Shown: positions 11,201 through 19,670 of the stretch, in pieces
How positions within the stretch are numbered: the first letter of the stretch is position 1
How the letters are laid out: each line of letters opens with the position of its first letter
NCBI GenBank assembly: GCA_030647435.1
Contig: JAUSJX010000167.1
Span: 1 to 64,000, forward strand
Reading direction: 5' to 3'
Length of the DNA: 64,000 bases
Source of the DNA: Candidatus Rokuibacteriota bacterium
GTDB lineage: Bacteria > Methylomirabilota > Methylomirabilia > Rokubacteriales > CSP1-6
The notes under the pieces: model-generated
Database searches by the model: none
What the model was told of the DNA's origin: nothing
Seen by the model: the letters and a program-made list of their open reading frames with translations, nothing else
Made by a program: the position numbers and the translations under genes

Positions 11201-14200
11201 GGCGCTGCACCGCCACCACCCCGATGGGGCCCTGGCCGAAGGCCATGGTCCGAAGCGGGTACGTCGCTCCCATCGGCTCGTCCGAGAACGCCCGTACCCG
11301 CAGCGTCTCGCTCTCCGGCTCGGCGACCCACACGGAGACCACGGGCACGCCCATGAGGTCGGCGGCGGCCCGCGCGATGCCTCCCAGTACCTCGTCCGTG
11401 TCGAGCGAGGAGGAGACGAGCTGGCTCAGGCGGGCCAGGGAGCGCAGCCGCTCGGCCTGCTGCGCCGCCTCGCGGTAGAGCCGCGCGTGCTCGATGGCGA
11501 CCGCGGCCTGCCCGGCGAAGGCCTCGGCGACCTCCTGGTCGCGGCGGCTGAAGGCCCGGCGCGCGCGGAACGTGAGCACCCCGATGATGCGCTCGCCCAC
11601 GCGGAGCGGCAGCCCCATGTAGTGCGTGTAGCCCAGCCGGTGGTCGGCGGCCAGGTGCTCCGGAATGAGGCCGGGCAGGGCGTCCAGGTGACCGATGATC
11701 GGCCGCCCATCGGCGACGACCTTGCCGGACAGGCTCTCGCCCACCTTGATGCGGGGGCGGCGCATGGTCGAGGGCGCGGCGCCCGCCAGCCCCGCCACGA
11801 CCAGCTCGTCGCCCTCGAGGAGCCGGAAGCCCGCGTTGTCCACGTCGAGCAGCCGCATGGCCTCCTCCGCCACGCCCGTGAGCAGCGTGTCCGTGGGCGC
11901 GAGCAGGCCGATCTTCTTGTTCACCTCGAGCAACGCTGAGAGAGACGCGCGGCCGCTCCGCTCGTCGGCGAAGAGCCTGGCGTTTTCGATGGCGACGGCC
12001 GCCTGGCCGCCCAGCGCGGTCATCACCTCGATCTCCGCCGCTGAGACCGGGTGCGGCTGCCACCAGTACACGGTCAGGCCCCCATAGGGCTCGCCCTTGA
12101 TGAAGATGGGCACCGAGAGCACGCCCCGGTAGCCCTCGCGCTCGACCAGGATGCGCGTGTCCGTGGACAGCGGGATCGCGGGGTCGTTGAGGATGTCGGC
12201 CGTCCAGACGGGGCTCCGCTCGCGAAGGGCGCGGCCGGCGGTGCCTTCGCCCACGCGCACGCGCAGGCCGCGGAGGAACTCGCTCGAGACGCCCGTGGCC
12301 CGCGCGTAGGTCAACAGGCCGGTGTCAGGCTCGGCACGGAAGATCCCGACCGCCGCCGCGCCCGTGAGGCCCTGGCAGCGCTCGACGATGATGTCGAGGA
12401 TCTGGTCGAGCTCGAGCGAAGACGCGAGGGCCCCACTGACCTCGAACAGCGCCCGATAGCGCGCCGCGCTCTGCTGGGCCTCGGTGAAGAGCTGGGCATT
12501 GTCGATGGCGATGGCGGCGTGGCTGGCGAATGAGAGCAGGAGGTCCATGTCGGCCGCCACGAAGGCATGTGGCGTGCGCGTGAAGACGTTCAGGACCCCC
12601 ACCAGCCGCTCGCGCACGAGGAGCGGGATGACGGCCCCCGAGACGAAGCCCTCGGCCCTGAGCCACGGGAGATCCACGATTTCGGGCGACGCCTCGATCC
12701 GGTCGACGACGACAGGCTGGCGTGTGGCGGCGACCCGGCCCGTGACGCCTTCGCCGAAGGCGAGACTGCCGGGCCGCTCCGCCGGCAGGCGCCCGAGCAG
12801 GCCCGCCTCGGCGCAGAAGCGGAGCCGGTCTCCCTCGGCGACGGCGAGCCGCGCCGCGCCGTCGGCCACGAGCCCGCGCGCCGCGCCCACGACCGCGGCC
12901 AGCACGTCCTCGACCGAGCGGGCGGCAGTGAGGCTGTGCCCGATTCGGGCCAGCGTCTCGAGCCGCCGGCTCTGCTCCTCCATCTGCGCCAGGAGGAGCG
13001 CGCGCTCGACGACCTGGCCGATCTGGTGGGCGACGGCCTCGAGGACCTTGACCTCCTCGGGCAGGAACTCGCGCTGCTCCTGCGAGATCAGCGACATCAC
13101 GCCCCAGGTCCGCCCCTTGACGGGGATGGGCATGGCGAGCTGCGTCCGGTGGGCGCGCACGGCCTGCAGCTGGGTCAGCCAGGGATCGGTGAGCGACGCC
13201 GGGTCGAGGTGGGTCACGATCAGCCGCCCCGCGCGGGCCGCCTCGCCCATATAGGAGCCCTCGACCGGCCTCACGCGGAGATGGGCCGCGAACTCGGGCG
13301 TGAGACCGCGCTGGGCGATCAGCGTCAGGGTGCCGTCGCCCGTGTCGAGCTGGTGCACGGTGCCCACGTCCATCTGCGCCAGCGCGCGGACGACATCGAG
13401 CATCTCCCCGGCGGTGGCGACGACGTCGGCCGAGCGGCCCATGCTGAGCGCCACGGCGTTGAGAGCCTCGAGCTCGCGGTTTCGCCGGGCCAGCTCCGGA
13501 TCGGGATCGGACGGCTCCGGACCGAGCAGCGGTTCAATCGCCCGCCGGCGTGGCGCCCCGGGCTCGCGGTAGAGCAGGAGCGCCGCCGCGGCGCTGCCGA
13601 GCCCGCATATCCCCAGCCCCGTCAACCACCCCACGAGAGCGCGCCGGCGGCCTTCGCCGTCATCGGCGACGAGCAGCCAGAGCCGCCCCGGCCCTGAGAC
13701 GGCGACCCGGCCGGCGGGGCGGACGAGGAAATCCCGTCCACCGTCGAGGCTGACCTTGCCGGCCACTGTCGCTCCGATCCAGTCCGCCGTCGGCGGACGC
13801 TGGAGAGACGAGACGAGCGGACGGCCATTGACGAGGAACAGCATGCCGGGCCGGGCAGAAGCTCCCGCGGCCAGCGGCGCCACGTTCTCGAGCCGGCGGG
13901 CGATGACCACGAAACCCGCGGGCCGGGTCTCCCCCGCGCTCCCCGCGGCCGGGCCGACCACGGGGACCGCCGCGACGACATAGGGATGGCTGTTGAGAAC
14001 CGTCAGCCCAGGCGGCGATGCGCTGATGGCCGCGGGGTCGGGAATGGGCGTTGGCGGCAGTGCGGGCACCTGGAGGAGCGCGCTCCCCGCGACGTCGAGG
14101 ACCGAGACGAAATCGGCAACCCGCTCGAGGGTGACGGCGGCGAGACGCGGCGAGACGCCTCGGGCCAAAGTCGCCCAGTCGCCCTTGGCGACGCCGTCCA

Positions 14201-14420
14201 CAAGGGCCGGGTCTCGCGCGAGCAGCCGTGCCTCGCGGTGCAGCGCAGCCTGCGTGTCGGCCACGAGCATGGCCGCCGACTCCTGGGCGCGCGCCGCCGC
14301 CTGCTCTCGCGCGAGCGAGACATGGCGGAGGGCGACCGCGACGCCGCCCGCGCCCAGCGCGGAGAGCGCCAGTGCGCCGAGCGCGACTCCAAAGAGAAGA
14401 TCCCGTGTCGAGGAGCGCAT
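8226..14420 (-). CDS. Giant membrane sensor hybrid histidine kinase with eight GAF domains
   Basis: 2064 residues. Order: TM1 at about 8-30, an extracytoplasmic segment of about 230 residues, TM2 at about 262-284, then eight consecutive GAF-like domains over about 305-1660. Each ends in a variant of QAAVAIENARLY. Next come a dimerisation/phosphoacceptor helix with [18 protein letters not shown], an HATPase domain ([30 protein letters not shown]) and a C-terminal receiver (CLVVDDEEAV, phospho-Asp in VFTDLSMPGM, Lys in VLAKPIN). It would autophosphorylate and pass phosphate internally; no cognate DNA-binding regulator adjoins. Its stop overlaps trpD. The ligands are unknown, and tandem GAFs imply integration of several small-molecule or redox inputs. 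Confidence 0.92.
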   Translation of the reverse strand: MRSSTRDLLFGVALGALALSALGAGGVAVALRHVSLAREQAAARAQESAAMLVADTQAALHREARLLARDPALVDGVAKGDWATLARGVSPRLAAVTLERVADFVSVLDVAGSALLQVPALPPTPIPDPAAISASPPGLTVLNSHPYVVAAVPVVGPAAGSAGETRPAGFVVIARRLENVAPLAAGASARPGMLFLVNGRPLVSSLQRPPTADWIGATVAGKVSLDGGRDFLVRPAGRVAVSGPGRLWLLVADDGEGRRRALVGWLTGLGICGLGSAAAALLLYREPGAPRRRAIEPLLGPEPSDPDPELARRNRELEALNAVALSMGRSADVVATAGEMLDVVRALAQMDVGTVHQLDTGDGTLTLIAQRGLTPEFAAHLRVRPVEGSYMGEAARAGRLIVTHLDPASLTDPWLTQLQAVRAHRTQLAMPIPVKGRTWGVMSLISQEQREFLPEEVKVLEAVAHQIGQVVERALLLAQMEEQSRRLETLARIGHSLTAARSVEDVLAAVVGAARGLVADGAARLAVAEGDRLRFCAEAGLLGRLPAERPGSLAFGEGVTGRVAATRQPVVVDRIEASPEIVDLPWLRAEGFVSGAVIPLLVRERLVGVLNVFTRTPHAFVAADMDLLLSFASHAAIAIDNAQLFTEAQQSAARYRALFEVSGALASSLELDQILDIIVERCQGLTGAAAVGIFRAEPDTGLLTYARATGVSSEFLRGLRVRVGEGTAGRALRERSPVWTADILNDPAIPLSTDTRILVEREGYRGVLSVPIFIKGEPYGGLTVYWWQPHPVSAAEIEVMTALGGQAAVAIENARLFADERSGRASLSALLEVNKKIGLLAPTDTLLTGVAEEAMRLLDVDNAGFRLLEGDELVVAGLAGAAPSTMRRPRIKVGESLSGKVVADGRPIIGHLDALPGLIPEHLAADHRLGYTHYMGLPLRVGERIIGVLTFRARRAFSRRDQEVAEAFAGQAAVAIEHARLYREAAQQAERLRSLARLSQLVSSSLDTDEVLGGIARAAADLMGVPVVSVWVAEPESETLRVRAFSDEPMGATYPLRTMAFGQGPIGVVAVQRQALSIPDAVADGRLLAESWWREHGLTSFLGVPIVLQDQLLGVLALCGRAPLRLGPDERELLESFVAQAAVAIRNAGLYAQTTQRLEQTRSLLEVAEILNSTLEPRRMLKQVAQRIAQVCGVDRCSIERWEGDHVIPLMSQFADGRREPALWAAFETMVDDLPREVPIHAQAIGMRRPVIVADASDTDLIPRAWVDAFHIKSYMVVPLIRQDEVIGVMALDYMERVTPFEPWQQDLGMAIGNQVALALENQRLYGLVQERLREATTLLAVSRALSEPEGAGEALRRVAAEVGRTLGADMVGVYTQSADKSALVPAAGWHVPKALVESFLAHPFVLERMPALSQLWHEGRGAWSADVKNDPRMDQQLFEGIGSHSVLFAPALAGGEPVGGVFLVWWEAGRSFPPQEVRLIEGVASQVGLFLENADLTRQTRLRLEESEALLSELSVLHDLSRTVTGQLRQEDVVEAIHRQVARLLDTRHMVLAVVDEATAEMVLLLRTQDGVRDVELPRRSIHERIGLMASVATSGRPIRTDDYLGECARRGMEPAQADHVVPHWIGVPMLAGSQVVGVLALRSGDRSFSKADERVLTNIAGLAALALRSARLYQDRTRAYEDLALAQDQLVRSEKLRALGEMASGVAHDFNNLLAAILGRAQLLLHRVEDPTARQWLQIIERSAADGAKTVRRLQEFTRIRRDQPAVAVDLNQVVREAIELTESSWRLEPPRRGIVIQAATELAPDLPATIGDPAELREVMTNLILNAVDAMPRGGTLTVSTALRGESIELRVVDTGVGIPEAVRGKIFDPFFTTKGPKGTGLGLSMTYGILSRHGATITVDSQEGQGTAFTLFFPVGVTPKPQAPDLGAVPPGVTLRCLVVDDEEAVGDMLADVLRSAGHTVVVARSGAEGLSRVRSEPLDLVFTDLSMPGMTGWELARAVRDAAPGLPVILVSGFAVEVSPEELQASGVHSVLAKPINIGELIDAASAIRPRGEPGGERP

Positions 14421-14517
14421 GAGGGGAGCCGGGCTTCCTCACACCCGGTCAGACCAGCATATGCAGAACGGCCCACGAGGGCAACTTTCGCGAAACTGCC
14501 CCGAGTCTATTGACCCG

Positions 14518-14641
14518 CAGGCCGCTGAGAAGGGTCCTGATGCGAGGCGGCGCCCGAACGCCGCACGCGAGGCGTACTCCTGTACGTCGAACGTGCGGCC
14601 GAGGGCGCCAACGAAGCAGATGGGCCCTTATCGGCGGCCTG
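14518..14641. repeat. 124-nt long-hairpin intergenic repeat, copy A
   Basis: The ends are inverted: CAGGCCGC at the left pairs with GCGGCCTG at the right, the pairing continues about 20 bp inward, and a second inner stem (GCCGCACG with CGTGCGGC, then CGTAC with GTACG around a 4-base loop) fills the centre. It lies immediately after the livF stop codon, in the 223-base gap upstream of the giant kinase. A second copy (62325-62448) matches at about 105 of 124 positions without gaps. Possible roles are a REP/MITE-like mobile repeat, a 3'-end stabiliser or terminator, or a structured RNA. No T-run follows. Confidence 0.85.
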
Positions 14642-14643
14642 GG

Positions 14644-15357
14644 TTAGAGGCCGAGGTAGGCCTGTTTGATGTGGGGGCTCGCGAGCAGGACCTCGCGCGC
14701 GCCTTCGAGCGCGATTCGCCCGTTCTCGAGGACATAGCCGCGGTGGCAGAGCTGGAGCGCGCGCAGGACGTTCTGCTCCACCAGCAGGATGGTCAAGCCT
14801 CCCCGGTTGATGCGCTCCAGATCGTCGAAGATCGTTCGCACCACGACGGGGGCCAGACCCAGGCTGGGCTCATCCAGCATCAGAAGACGCGGCTTCGCCA
14901 TGAGCCCGCGGCCGATGGCGCACATCTGCTGCTCGCCGCCCGACAGCGTGCCCGCCACCTGCCTCTGCCGCTCGGAGAGCCGCGGGAAGAGATCGAAGAC
15001 CCACGCGAGCGTCTCGGCCCGGCGCCGGCGCGCGTCGACCGACCTGGCGCCCAGCTCGAGGTTCTCTCTGACCGTCATCGTGGGGAAGAGCTGGCGGCCC
15101 TCGGGTACGTGCGCGATGCCGCGCGCGACGACGCCCGCGGGACCGAGACCGTCGAGGCGCTCGCCGGCGAACTCGATGCTCCCGCTGCGGAGCGGCAGCA
15201 GGCCGGAGACGGCCCGGAGCGTCGTCGTCTTCCCCGCCCCGTTGCCGCCGATGAGCGCCACCGTCTCGCCCTCACGCACCTCGAGCGAGACCTCGTGGAC
15301 GGCCGTCATATCGCCGTACCCAACCTGGATCCCGTCAAGGCGCAGCAGGGTGGACAT
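14644..15357 (-). CDS. livF: Branched-chain amino acid ABC transporter ATPase LivF
   Basis: 237-residue ABC ATPase. Walker A is IGGNGAGKTTTLRAVSG, the signature is LSGGEQQMCAIGRGLM and Walker B is LLMLDEPSLGL; the length and EGRQLFPTMTVREN are characteristic of LivF. It energises import of branched-chain amino acids or related short acids together with LivGHM. The start overlaps the livG 3' end by 23 bases, and it is the last gene of livKHMGF. The real substrate may be another amide or carboxylate, since Liv-type systems are multiplied in such genomes. Confidence 0.93.
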   Translation of the reverse strand: MSTLLRLDGIQVGYGDMTAVHEVSLEVREGETVALIGGNGAGKTTTLRAVSGLLPLRSGSIEFAGERLDGLGPAGVVARGIAHVPEGRQLFPTMTVRENLELGARSVDARRRRAETLAWVFDLFPRLSERQRQVAGTLSGGEQQMCAIGRGLMAKPRLLMLDEPSLGLAPVVVRTIFDDLERINRGGLTILLVEQNVLRALQLCHRGYVLENGRIALEGAREVLLASPHIKQAYLGL

Positions 15358-16069
15358 ACTCCTCCCCGAGGTAGGCTTCGATGACCCGGCGGTCGGCGGC
15401 GACGGCTCGCGGCGGACCCTCGGCGATCTTCTCGCCGAACGAGAGCACCACGATGCGGTGCGAGAGCGACATGACGGCGCGCATGTTGTGCTCGATGAGC
15501 AGCACGGACACCCCGCCCGCGTTGATGGCGCCGACCAGCCGGACCATGGTGTCGATCTCGGTCGCATTGAGGCCGGCCATGACTTCGTCGAGTAAAAGCA
15601 GAGTTGGTTCCGTGGCGAGCGCGCGAGCCAGCTCGAGCCGCTTGCGGTCGGCGAGCGTCAGCCCCGCGGCGGGCTCGCGCAGCCGCGCGCCGAGCCCGAC
15701 GCGCTCCACGACGGCCCGCGCCGCATCGAGGGCCTCCCCCATGGCGGGATGCCGGGAGAGCGCCGCGATCCTGACATTCTCGACGACGGAGAGCTGCGGG
15801 AACGGCCGGACGATCTGGAAGGTGCGCGCCAGCCCGAGCCGGCAGATCTCGTGGGGCTTGAGGCCGTGGAGGCGGCGGCCGCGGAAGCGAACCTCTCCCG
15901 AGTCGGACGCAAGGAAGCCCGAAAGCAGGTTGAAGACCGTGGTCTTCCCCGCCCCGTTGGGCCCGATCATCCCGAGCATCTCGCCCTGGGCCATGGACAG
16001 GTCGAGGCCGCCGACGGCCTGGAGACCCCCGAAGCGCTTGCTGAGTCCCGAGACCTCGAGCAGGGTCAT
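15335..16069 (-). CDS. livG: Branched-chain amino acid ABC transporter ATPase LivG
   Basis: 244 residues. Walker A is MIGPNGAGKTTVFNLLSG, with LARTFQIVRPFPQLSVVENV typical of LivG. The signature is degenerate, LTLADRKRLELARALA instead of LSGGQ, which is a known LivG habit (LxLxxRKxLE). Walker B is LLLLDEVMAGLN. The ATG overlaps the livM stop (ATGA). It forms the ATPase heterodimer with LivF on the cytoplasmic face. Confidence 0.93.
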   Translation of the reverse strand: MTLLEVSGLSKRFGGLQAVGGLDLSMAQGEMLGMIGPNGAGKTTVFNLLSGFLASDSGEVRFRGRRLHGLKPHEICRLGLARTFQIVRPFPQLSVVENVRIAALSRHPAMGEALDAARAVVERVGLGARLREPAAGLTLADRKRLELARALATEPTLLLLDEVMAGLNATEIDTMVRLVGAINAGGVSVLLIEHNMRAVMSLSHRIVVLSFGEKIAEGPPRAVAADRRVIEAYLGEEYVHPAAP

Positions 16070-17013
16070 GCCGACCGCCTCCGCGCGAGCCGCAGGAGCG
16101 CCGGGTACGCGCCCTGGGGCAGGAACAGCACCACGGCGATCAGCAGGAGGCCGTAGACGATCAGGTGCGCGCCGTTCCAGCCGCCCTGCGAGAAGTACGT
16201 GCGCGAAATCTCGGCGAGGGGGCTCAGGATGAACGAGCCGATGATGGGGCCCAGCACCGTGCCGGCGCCGCCCACGATGGGCCGGATGATGATCTCCACC
16301 GACAGCGGGATGCCGAAGACCGCGTTGGGCTGCAGCGAGAAGAGGTAGAAGGCGTAGAACGTCCCGCCCACGCCCGTGAGGAAGGACGACAGCACCATCG
16401 CCAGCATCTTGCAGCGGAAGGTGTCCACACCCAAGGCCTCGCAAGCGCCCTCGTCCTGGCGGATGGCCATGAGGTACGAGCCCAGGCGGTGGCGCTCGAG
16501 TGCCCACACGAGCGCCGTCGCTCCCAGCATGAGCGCGAGGGCGACGTAGTAGTAGACGCGGTTGTCCTGGAACTGGAACTGCCGCGGGTTGCCCGTGAAC
16601 GTGATGTAGAGGCCGAGCGCACCGCCGACGGCGTCGACGTTCAACGCCACGACGCGGCAGATCTCGGCGAAGGCGACCGTCAGCAGGACGAAGTAGAAGC
16701 CGCGCAGGCCGAACCGGAAGCCCAGATAGCCGATGACCGCCCCGAGCGCCGCGGCCAGCACCCCGCCGATCCACATGCCGATCCAGGGCGTGAGCCCCGC
16801 GTGCATGGACAGGAGGGCCGCCGCGTAGCCGCCGACGCCGACGAAGGCCGCGTGCCCCGCGGATAGCTGCCCCGCGTAGCCGCCGACGATGTTCCAGGCC
16901 TGGCCGAGGTAGGCGTAGAAGAAGATGAAGATCAGCACGGTGACCACGTAGGAGCTGACGACCCACGGCAGCGCGACGAGGACTGCCACGGCCAGGAGCG
17001 CGGCAAGCTTCAT
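16066..17013 (-). CDS. livM: Branched-chain amino acid ABC transporter permease LivM
   Basis: 315 residues and highly hydrophobic, with about eight membrane segments. The LivM signature is present: YLGQAWNIVGGYAGQLSAGH near the N-terminus and the permease motif around IRQDEGACEALGVDTFRCK. The frame is open upstream of 17013, but the chosen ATG fits the family N-terminus (MKLAALLAVAVLVALPW) and lies 8 bases after livH. It forms the membrane channel with LivH. Confidence 0.93.
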   Translation of the reverse strand: MKLAALLAVAVLVALPWVVSSYVVTVLIFIFFYAYLGQAWNIVGGYAGQLSAGHAAFVGVGGYAAALLSMHAGLTPWIGMWIGGVLAAALGAVIGYLGFRFGLRGFYFVLLTVAFAEICRVVALNVDAVGGALGLYITFTGNPRQFQFQDNRVYYYVALALMLGATALVWALERHRLGSYLMAIRQDEGACEALGVDTFRCKMLAMVLSSFLTGVGGTFYAFYLFSLQPNAVFGIPLSVEIIIRPIVGGAGTVLGPIIGSFILSPLAEISRTYFSQGGWNGAHLIVYGLLLIAVVLFLPQGAYPALLRLARRRSA

Positions 17014-17021
17014 GCGGGGGC

Positions 17022-17894
17022 TCAGGCCGTGGTCTTGCCGAAGAGGCCGGCCGGCCGGAAGAGCAGGATGGCGATCAGGAGCCCGAAGCTGACCAGCTCC
17101 TTCATCGAGGGGGAGAGGAACACGGCGCCCATGGATTCGGCGACCGAGACGAGGATGCCGCCGGCAAAGGCGCCCGGGAGGCTGCCCATGCCGCCGATGA
17201 TGACGATGTTGAACGAGGTCACGGAGAGCCCAAGGCCGCTCGTCGGCTGGAAGGGCAAGATGGGCGACACCAGCGCCCCGGCGGCGCCCACGCAGGCGGC
17301 GCCGACGCCGAAGGCGGCGGCGTAGACACGCCGCACGTCCGCCCCGATGACCCGGGCGCCGTACGGGTTGTCGGCGGCGGCGCGCATGGTCCGGCCGAGG
17401 TCGGTGCGCGAGAGAAACAGCCACAGCGCAGCCGTGAGCGCCATCGCGACCCCGAAGGTCAGCAGGCGGGCCAGGTCGACGAAGATGGGGCCGAGCCACA
17501 CGGTGGACTGGCTGAGCGGCGAGCGCACGCGCGTCGGATCGGGACCGAAGGCGACCAGCGCGGCGTTCTCGAGGACGAGGGCGACGCCGAGCATCAGGAG
17601 GATCTGCATCTCGTGCGGCGCGTCCACGATGCGGTCGACGAGTCCCCGCTGAACCGCGAACCCGAACAGGAAGAGCGCCGCGCCGCAGACGACGAAGCCC
17701 ACGTAGGGGTCGATCCCAGCGCGGGAGGCGAGCAGCCAGGCGAGGTACATGCCCCAGACCATCATGTCGCCGTGGGCGAAGTTGACGACGCGCATCACCC
17801 CGAAGATCAGGGTGAGCCCGACGGCCATCAGGCTGTAGACACCGCCGAAGAGGAAGCCGCTGAGCAGGCCCTGTCCGATGAGGGTCGGATCCAC
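17022..17894 (-). CDS. livH: Branched-chain amino acid ABC transporter permease LivH
   Basis: 290 residues, an integral membrane permease with LivH features: LLSGFLFGGVYSLMAVGLTL, GVMRVVNFAHGDMMVWGMYL and an EAA-like loop DNPYGARVIGADVRRVYAAA. Its partners are LivM, LivF and LivG, encoded immediately downstream, and the binding protein is encoded upstream. Confidence 0.93.
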   Translation of the reverse strand: MDPTLIGQGLLSGFLFGGVYSLMAVGLTLIFGVMRVVNFAHGDMMVWGMYLAWLLASRAGIDPYVGFVVCGAALFLFGFAVQRGLVDRIVDAPHEMQILLMLGVALVLENAALVAFGPDPTRVRSPLSQSTVWLGPIFVDLARLLTFGVAMALTAALWLFLSRTDLGRTMRAAADNPYGARVIGADVRRVYAAAFGVGAACVGAAGALVSPILPFQPTSGLGLSVTSFNIVIIGGMGSLPGAFAGGILVSVAESMGAVFLSPSMKELVSFGLLIAILLFRPAGLFGKTTA

Positions 17895-17927
17895 CCTACT
17901 GCCCTCCCGGCCGGGGCCCGCCGGCGG

Positions 17928-19214
17928 TCAACGCTTGGGACGCGGGAAGACGAACTTCTGGAGCGCGGCCTCCTTGGGCCACACCGCGACGGGCTTCTGG
18001 TTGAGGATCTGCACCATGGTCGTGATCGCGTTGGGGTTGTCGCCGATCTCGTTGAAGACGACCGGGCCGGCATACTGCATCAGGCCGCCCGTGTAGTTCG
18101 TCTTCTTGATGGCCTCCACGATGGTGTCCGGATCGGCGGACTTCGCGCGCTCGAGGATGTCGGCGATGAGCATCATGCCGTCGTAGGAGTACCCGGAGTT
18201 CGTATCGAACGTCTTGCCGCCCGAGCGCTTCAGGTAGTCCTCCGCCACCTTCTGGGTGCGCGGGTTCTTGAAGTTTGCCCACGGCAGGCAGCTCATGACG
18301 TACTCCAGGTCTTCCTTCAAGGCGGCGAGCTGGCCGGCCTCGTAGAGACCGGGGCTCCCCGGCCCGACGATCCCCAGGATGTCGAGCCGCTGCTTGCGGA
18401 TCTCGGGCAGCAGGAGCTGGGCGCTGGCCGGGCGCGTGATGGGCGCGATGACGTCGGGCTTGGCCGCCTTGGCGCGCGAGACCTCCGTCGAGAGATCCTG
18501 GGGTGGCTCCGGCCACGGGATCACGTCGACGATGTCCCAGGACGGCTTCGCCGCCGCGTGCGCGGCCTGGAAGCCCTTCGCGTTGTTCTGGCCGAACAGG
18601 TCGTTGGCGTACATCAGGACGACCCGCTTGGGCGAGACCCCGGCTTCCTTGAAGATCTCGCCGAAGTACTGGACGGCCTTCCGGCCGAAGGACGACCCGG
18701 TTGGAAAGTTGCGGTAGACGTACTGGACCTTCTGCTGCCCTTCCTTGACCGCCTTGGCCACATTCGCCGTGATCGGGTCGGCCGCGGCGATGTCGACCAG
18801 GAACGGTATGCGCCGCTGCTGCGTCACGGGGACCATGGCCGCCGTGCTGCCGGAGTCGAAGGAGCCCATCAACATCTGCGCGCCCTGGTTGATCACGCGC
18901 TCGGCCTCGGTCCGCCCCACGTCGGGTTTCGTCTGGGTGTCCCCGAGCACCAGCTCGAGCTTCATCCCGCCCAGCGCCTTGATCCCGCCGGCGGCGTTGA
19001 TGGCGTCGGCGGCCATCTGGGCGCCCAGCCGGGAGGCCTGCCCCGGTTCGGCGAGCGGCCCCGTCACGGGATGGACGACGCCGACCTTGAAGGTGGGCGC
19101 CTGCGCCCGCAGCACCGCGGGAAAGCCCGCGAGCGCCGTCGCGCCCGCCGCGGCTCCCGCCGTCTTGAGGAAGGTCCTGCGATCCGTGCCTTTGCCTGTC
19201 CGGTGCTCTCGCAT
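17928..19214 (-). CDS. livK: Branched-chain amino acid-type ABC substrate-binding protein
   Basis: 428 residues, type I periplasmic-binding-protein fold (VGVVHPVTGPLAEPGQASRL, then DTQTKPDVGRTEAERVI). It carries a twin-arginine export signal, DRRTFLKTAGAAAGATALAG, so it is probably folded before export. The ATG at 19214 is preferred over a GTG one codon upstream because AAGGGGG is better spaced to it. It is the first gene of the transporter, following two acyl-CoA genes. The ligand may be an amino acid, an amide or an aromatic acid. Confidence 0.92.
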   Translation of the reverse strand: MREHRTGKGTDRRTFLKTAGAAAGATALAGFPAVLRAQAPTFKVGVVHPVTGPLAEPGQASRLGAQMAADAINAAGGIKALGGMKLELVLGDTQTKPDVGRTEAERVINQGAQMLMGSFDSGSTAAMVPVTQQRRIPFLVDIAAADPITANVAKAVKEGQQKVQYVYRNFPTGSSFGRKAVQYFGEIFKEAGVSPKRVVLMYANDLFGQNNAKGFQAAHAAAKPSWDIVDVIPWPEPPQDLSTEVSRAKAAKPDVIAPITRPASAQLLLPEIRKQRLDILGIVGPGSPGLYEAGQLAALKEDLEYVMSCLPWANFKNPRTQKVAEDYLKRSGGKTFDTNSGYSYDGMMLIADILERAKSADPDTIVEAIKKTNYTGGLMQYAGPVVFNEIGDNPNAITTMVQILNQKPVAVWPKEAALQKFVFPRPKR

Positions 19215-19227
19215 CACGACCCCCTTG

Positions 19228-19641
19228 TCAGAGCGTTCCTATGAGCTGTTGGGCGATGATCATACGCTGGATCTGGTTGGTGCCTTCGTAGATCTGGGTA
19301 ATCTTGGCGTCGCGTATGTAGCGCTCGACCGGGAATTCCCGCGTGTAGCCGTAGCCGCCCAGGTTCTGGACGATGAAGATGGTCGAGGTCGCGGCGCAGG
19401 CCGAGGCGACCTCCTCTGACGCGAGACAAAAGGCGAGCGAGCCGACGGCCGTGCCGCCGTAGGCCTCGGGGATGTGCAGGCCCATGAGCCCCTGCTTGCC
19501 CAGGACCGCGAGCTGGTCGTGAGGGTACTCGCCGGTCTCGTCCACGCGGGCGGCCAGCGGCGCGATGCGCTCCCGGGCGATCTCTCGGGCGAGATCGCGG
19601 ACGGCCCGCTGCTCGTCGCTGAGATAGAAGAGATTGTGCAT
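19228..19641 (-). pseudogene. Acyl-CoA dehydrogenase with large internal deletion
   Basis: 137 codons against the ~380 expected. The first ~90 residues are a normal acyl-CoA dehydrogenase N-terminus ([19 protein letters not shown] through [20 protein letters not shown]). The last ~45 are a normal C-terminus ([20 protein letters not shown], then [19 protein letters not shown]). The whole middle beta domain and most of the C-terminal helices are missing, about 240 residues, yet the two parts are joined in frame. It cannot bind FAD or substrate normally. It could be a pseudogene, or an assembly-collapsed repeat if related dehydrogenases exist in the genome. Confidence 0.85.
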
Positions 19642-19670
19642 GGGCGGCGTTGCCCGGTGGCGCCAGTCGG

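Noticed and set aside
8226-14420. Giant kinase as several genes merged by a missed stop
   Set aside because: One continuous frame with regular GAF-linker-GAF spacing and a single kinase core at the end; there is no internal start with kinase-like architecture.
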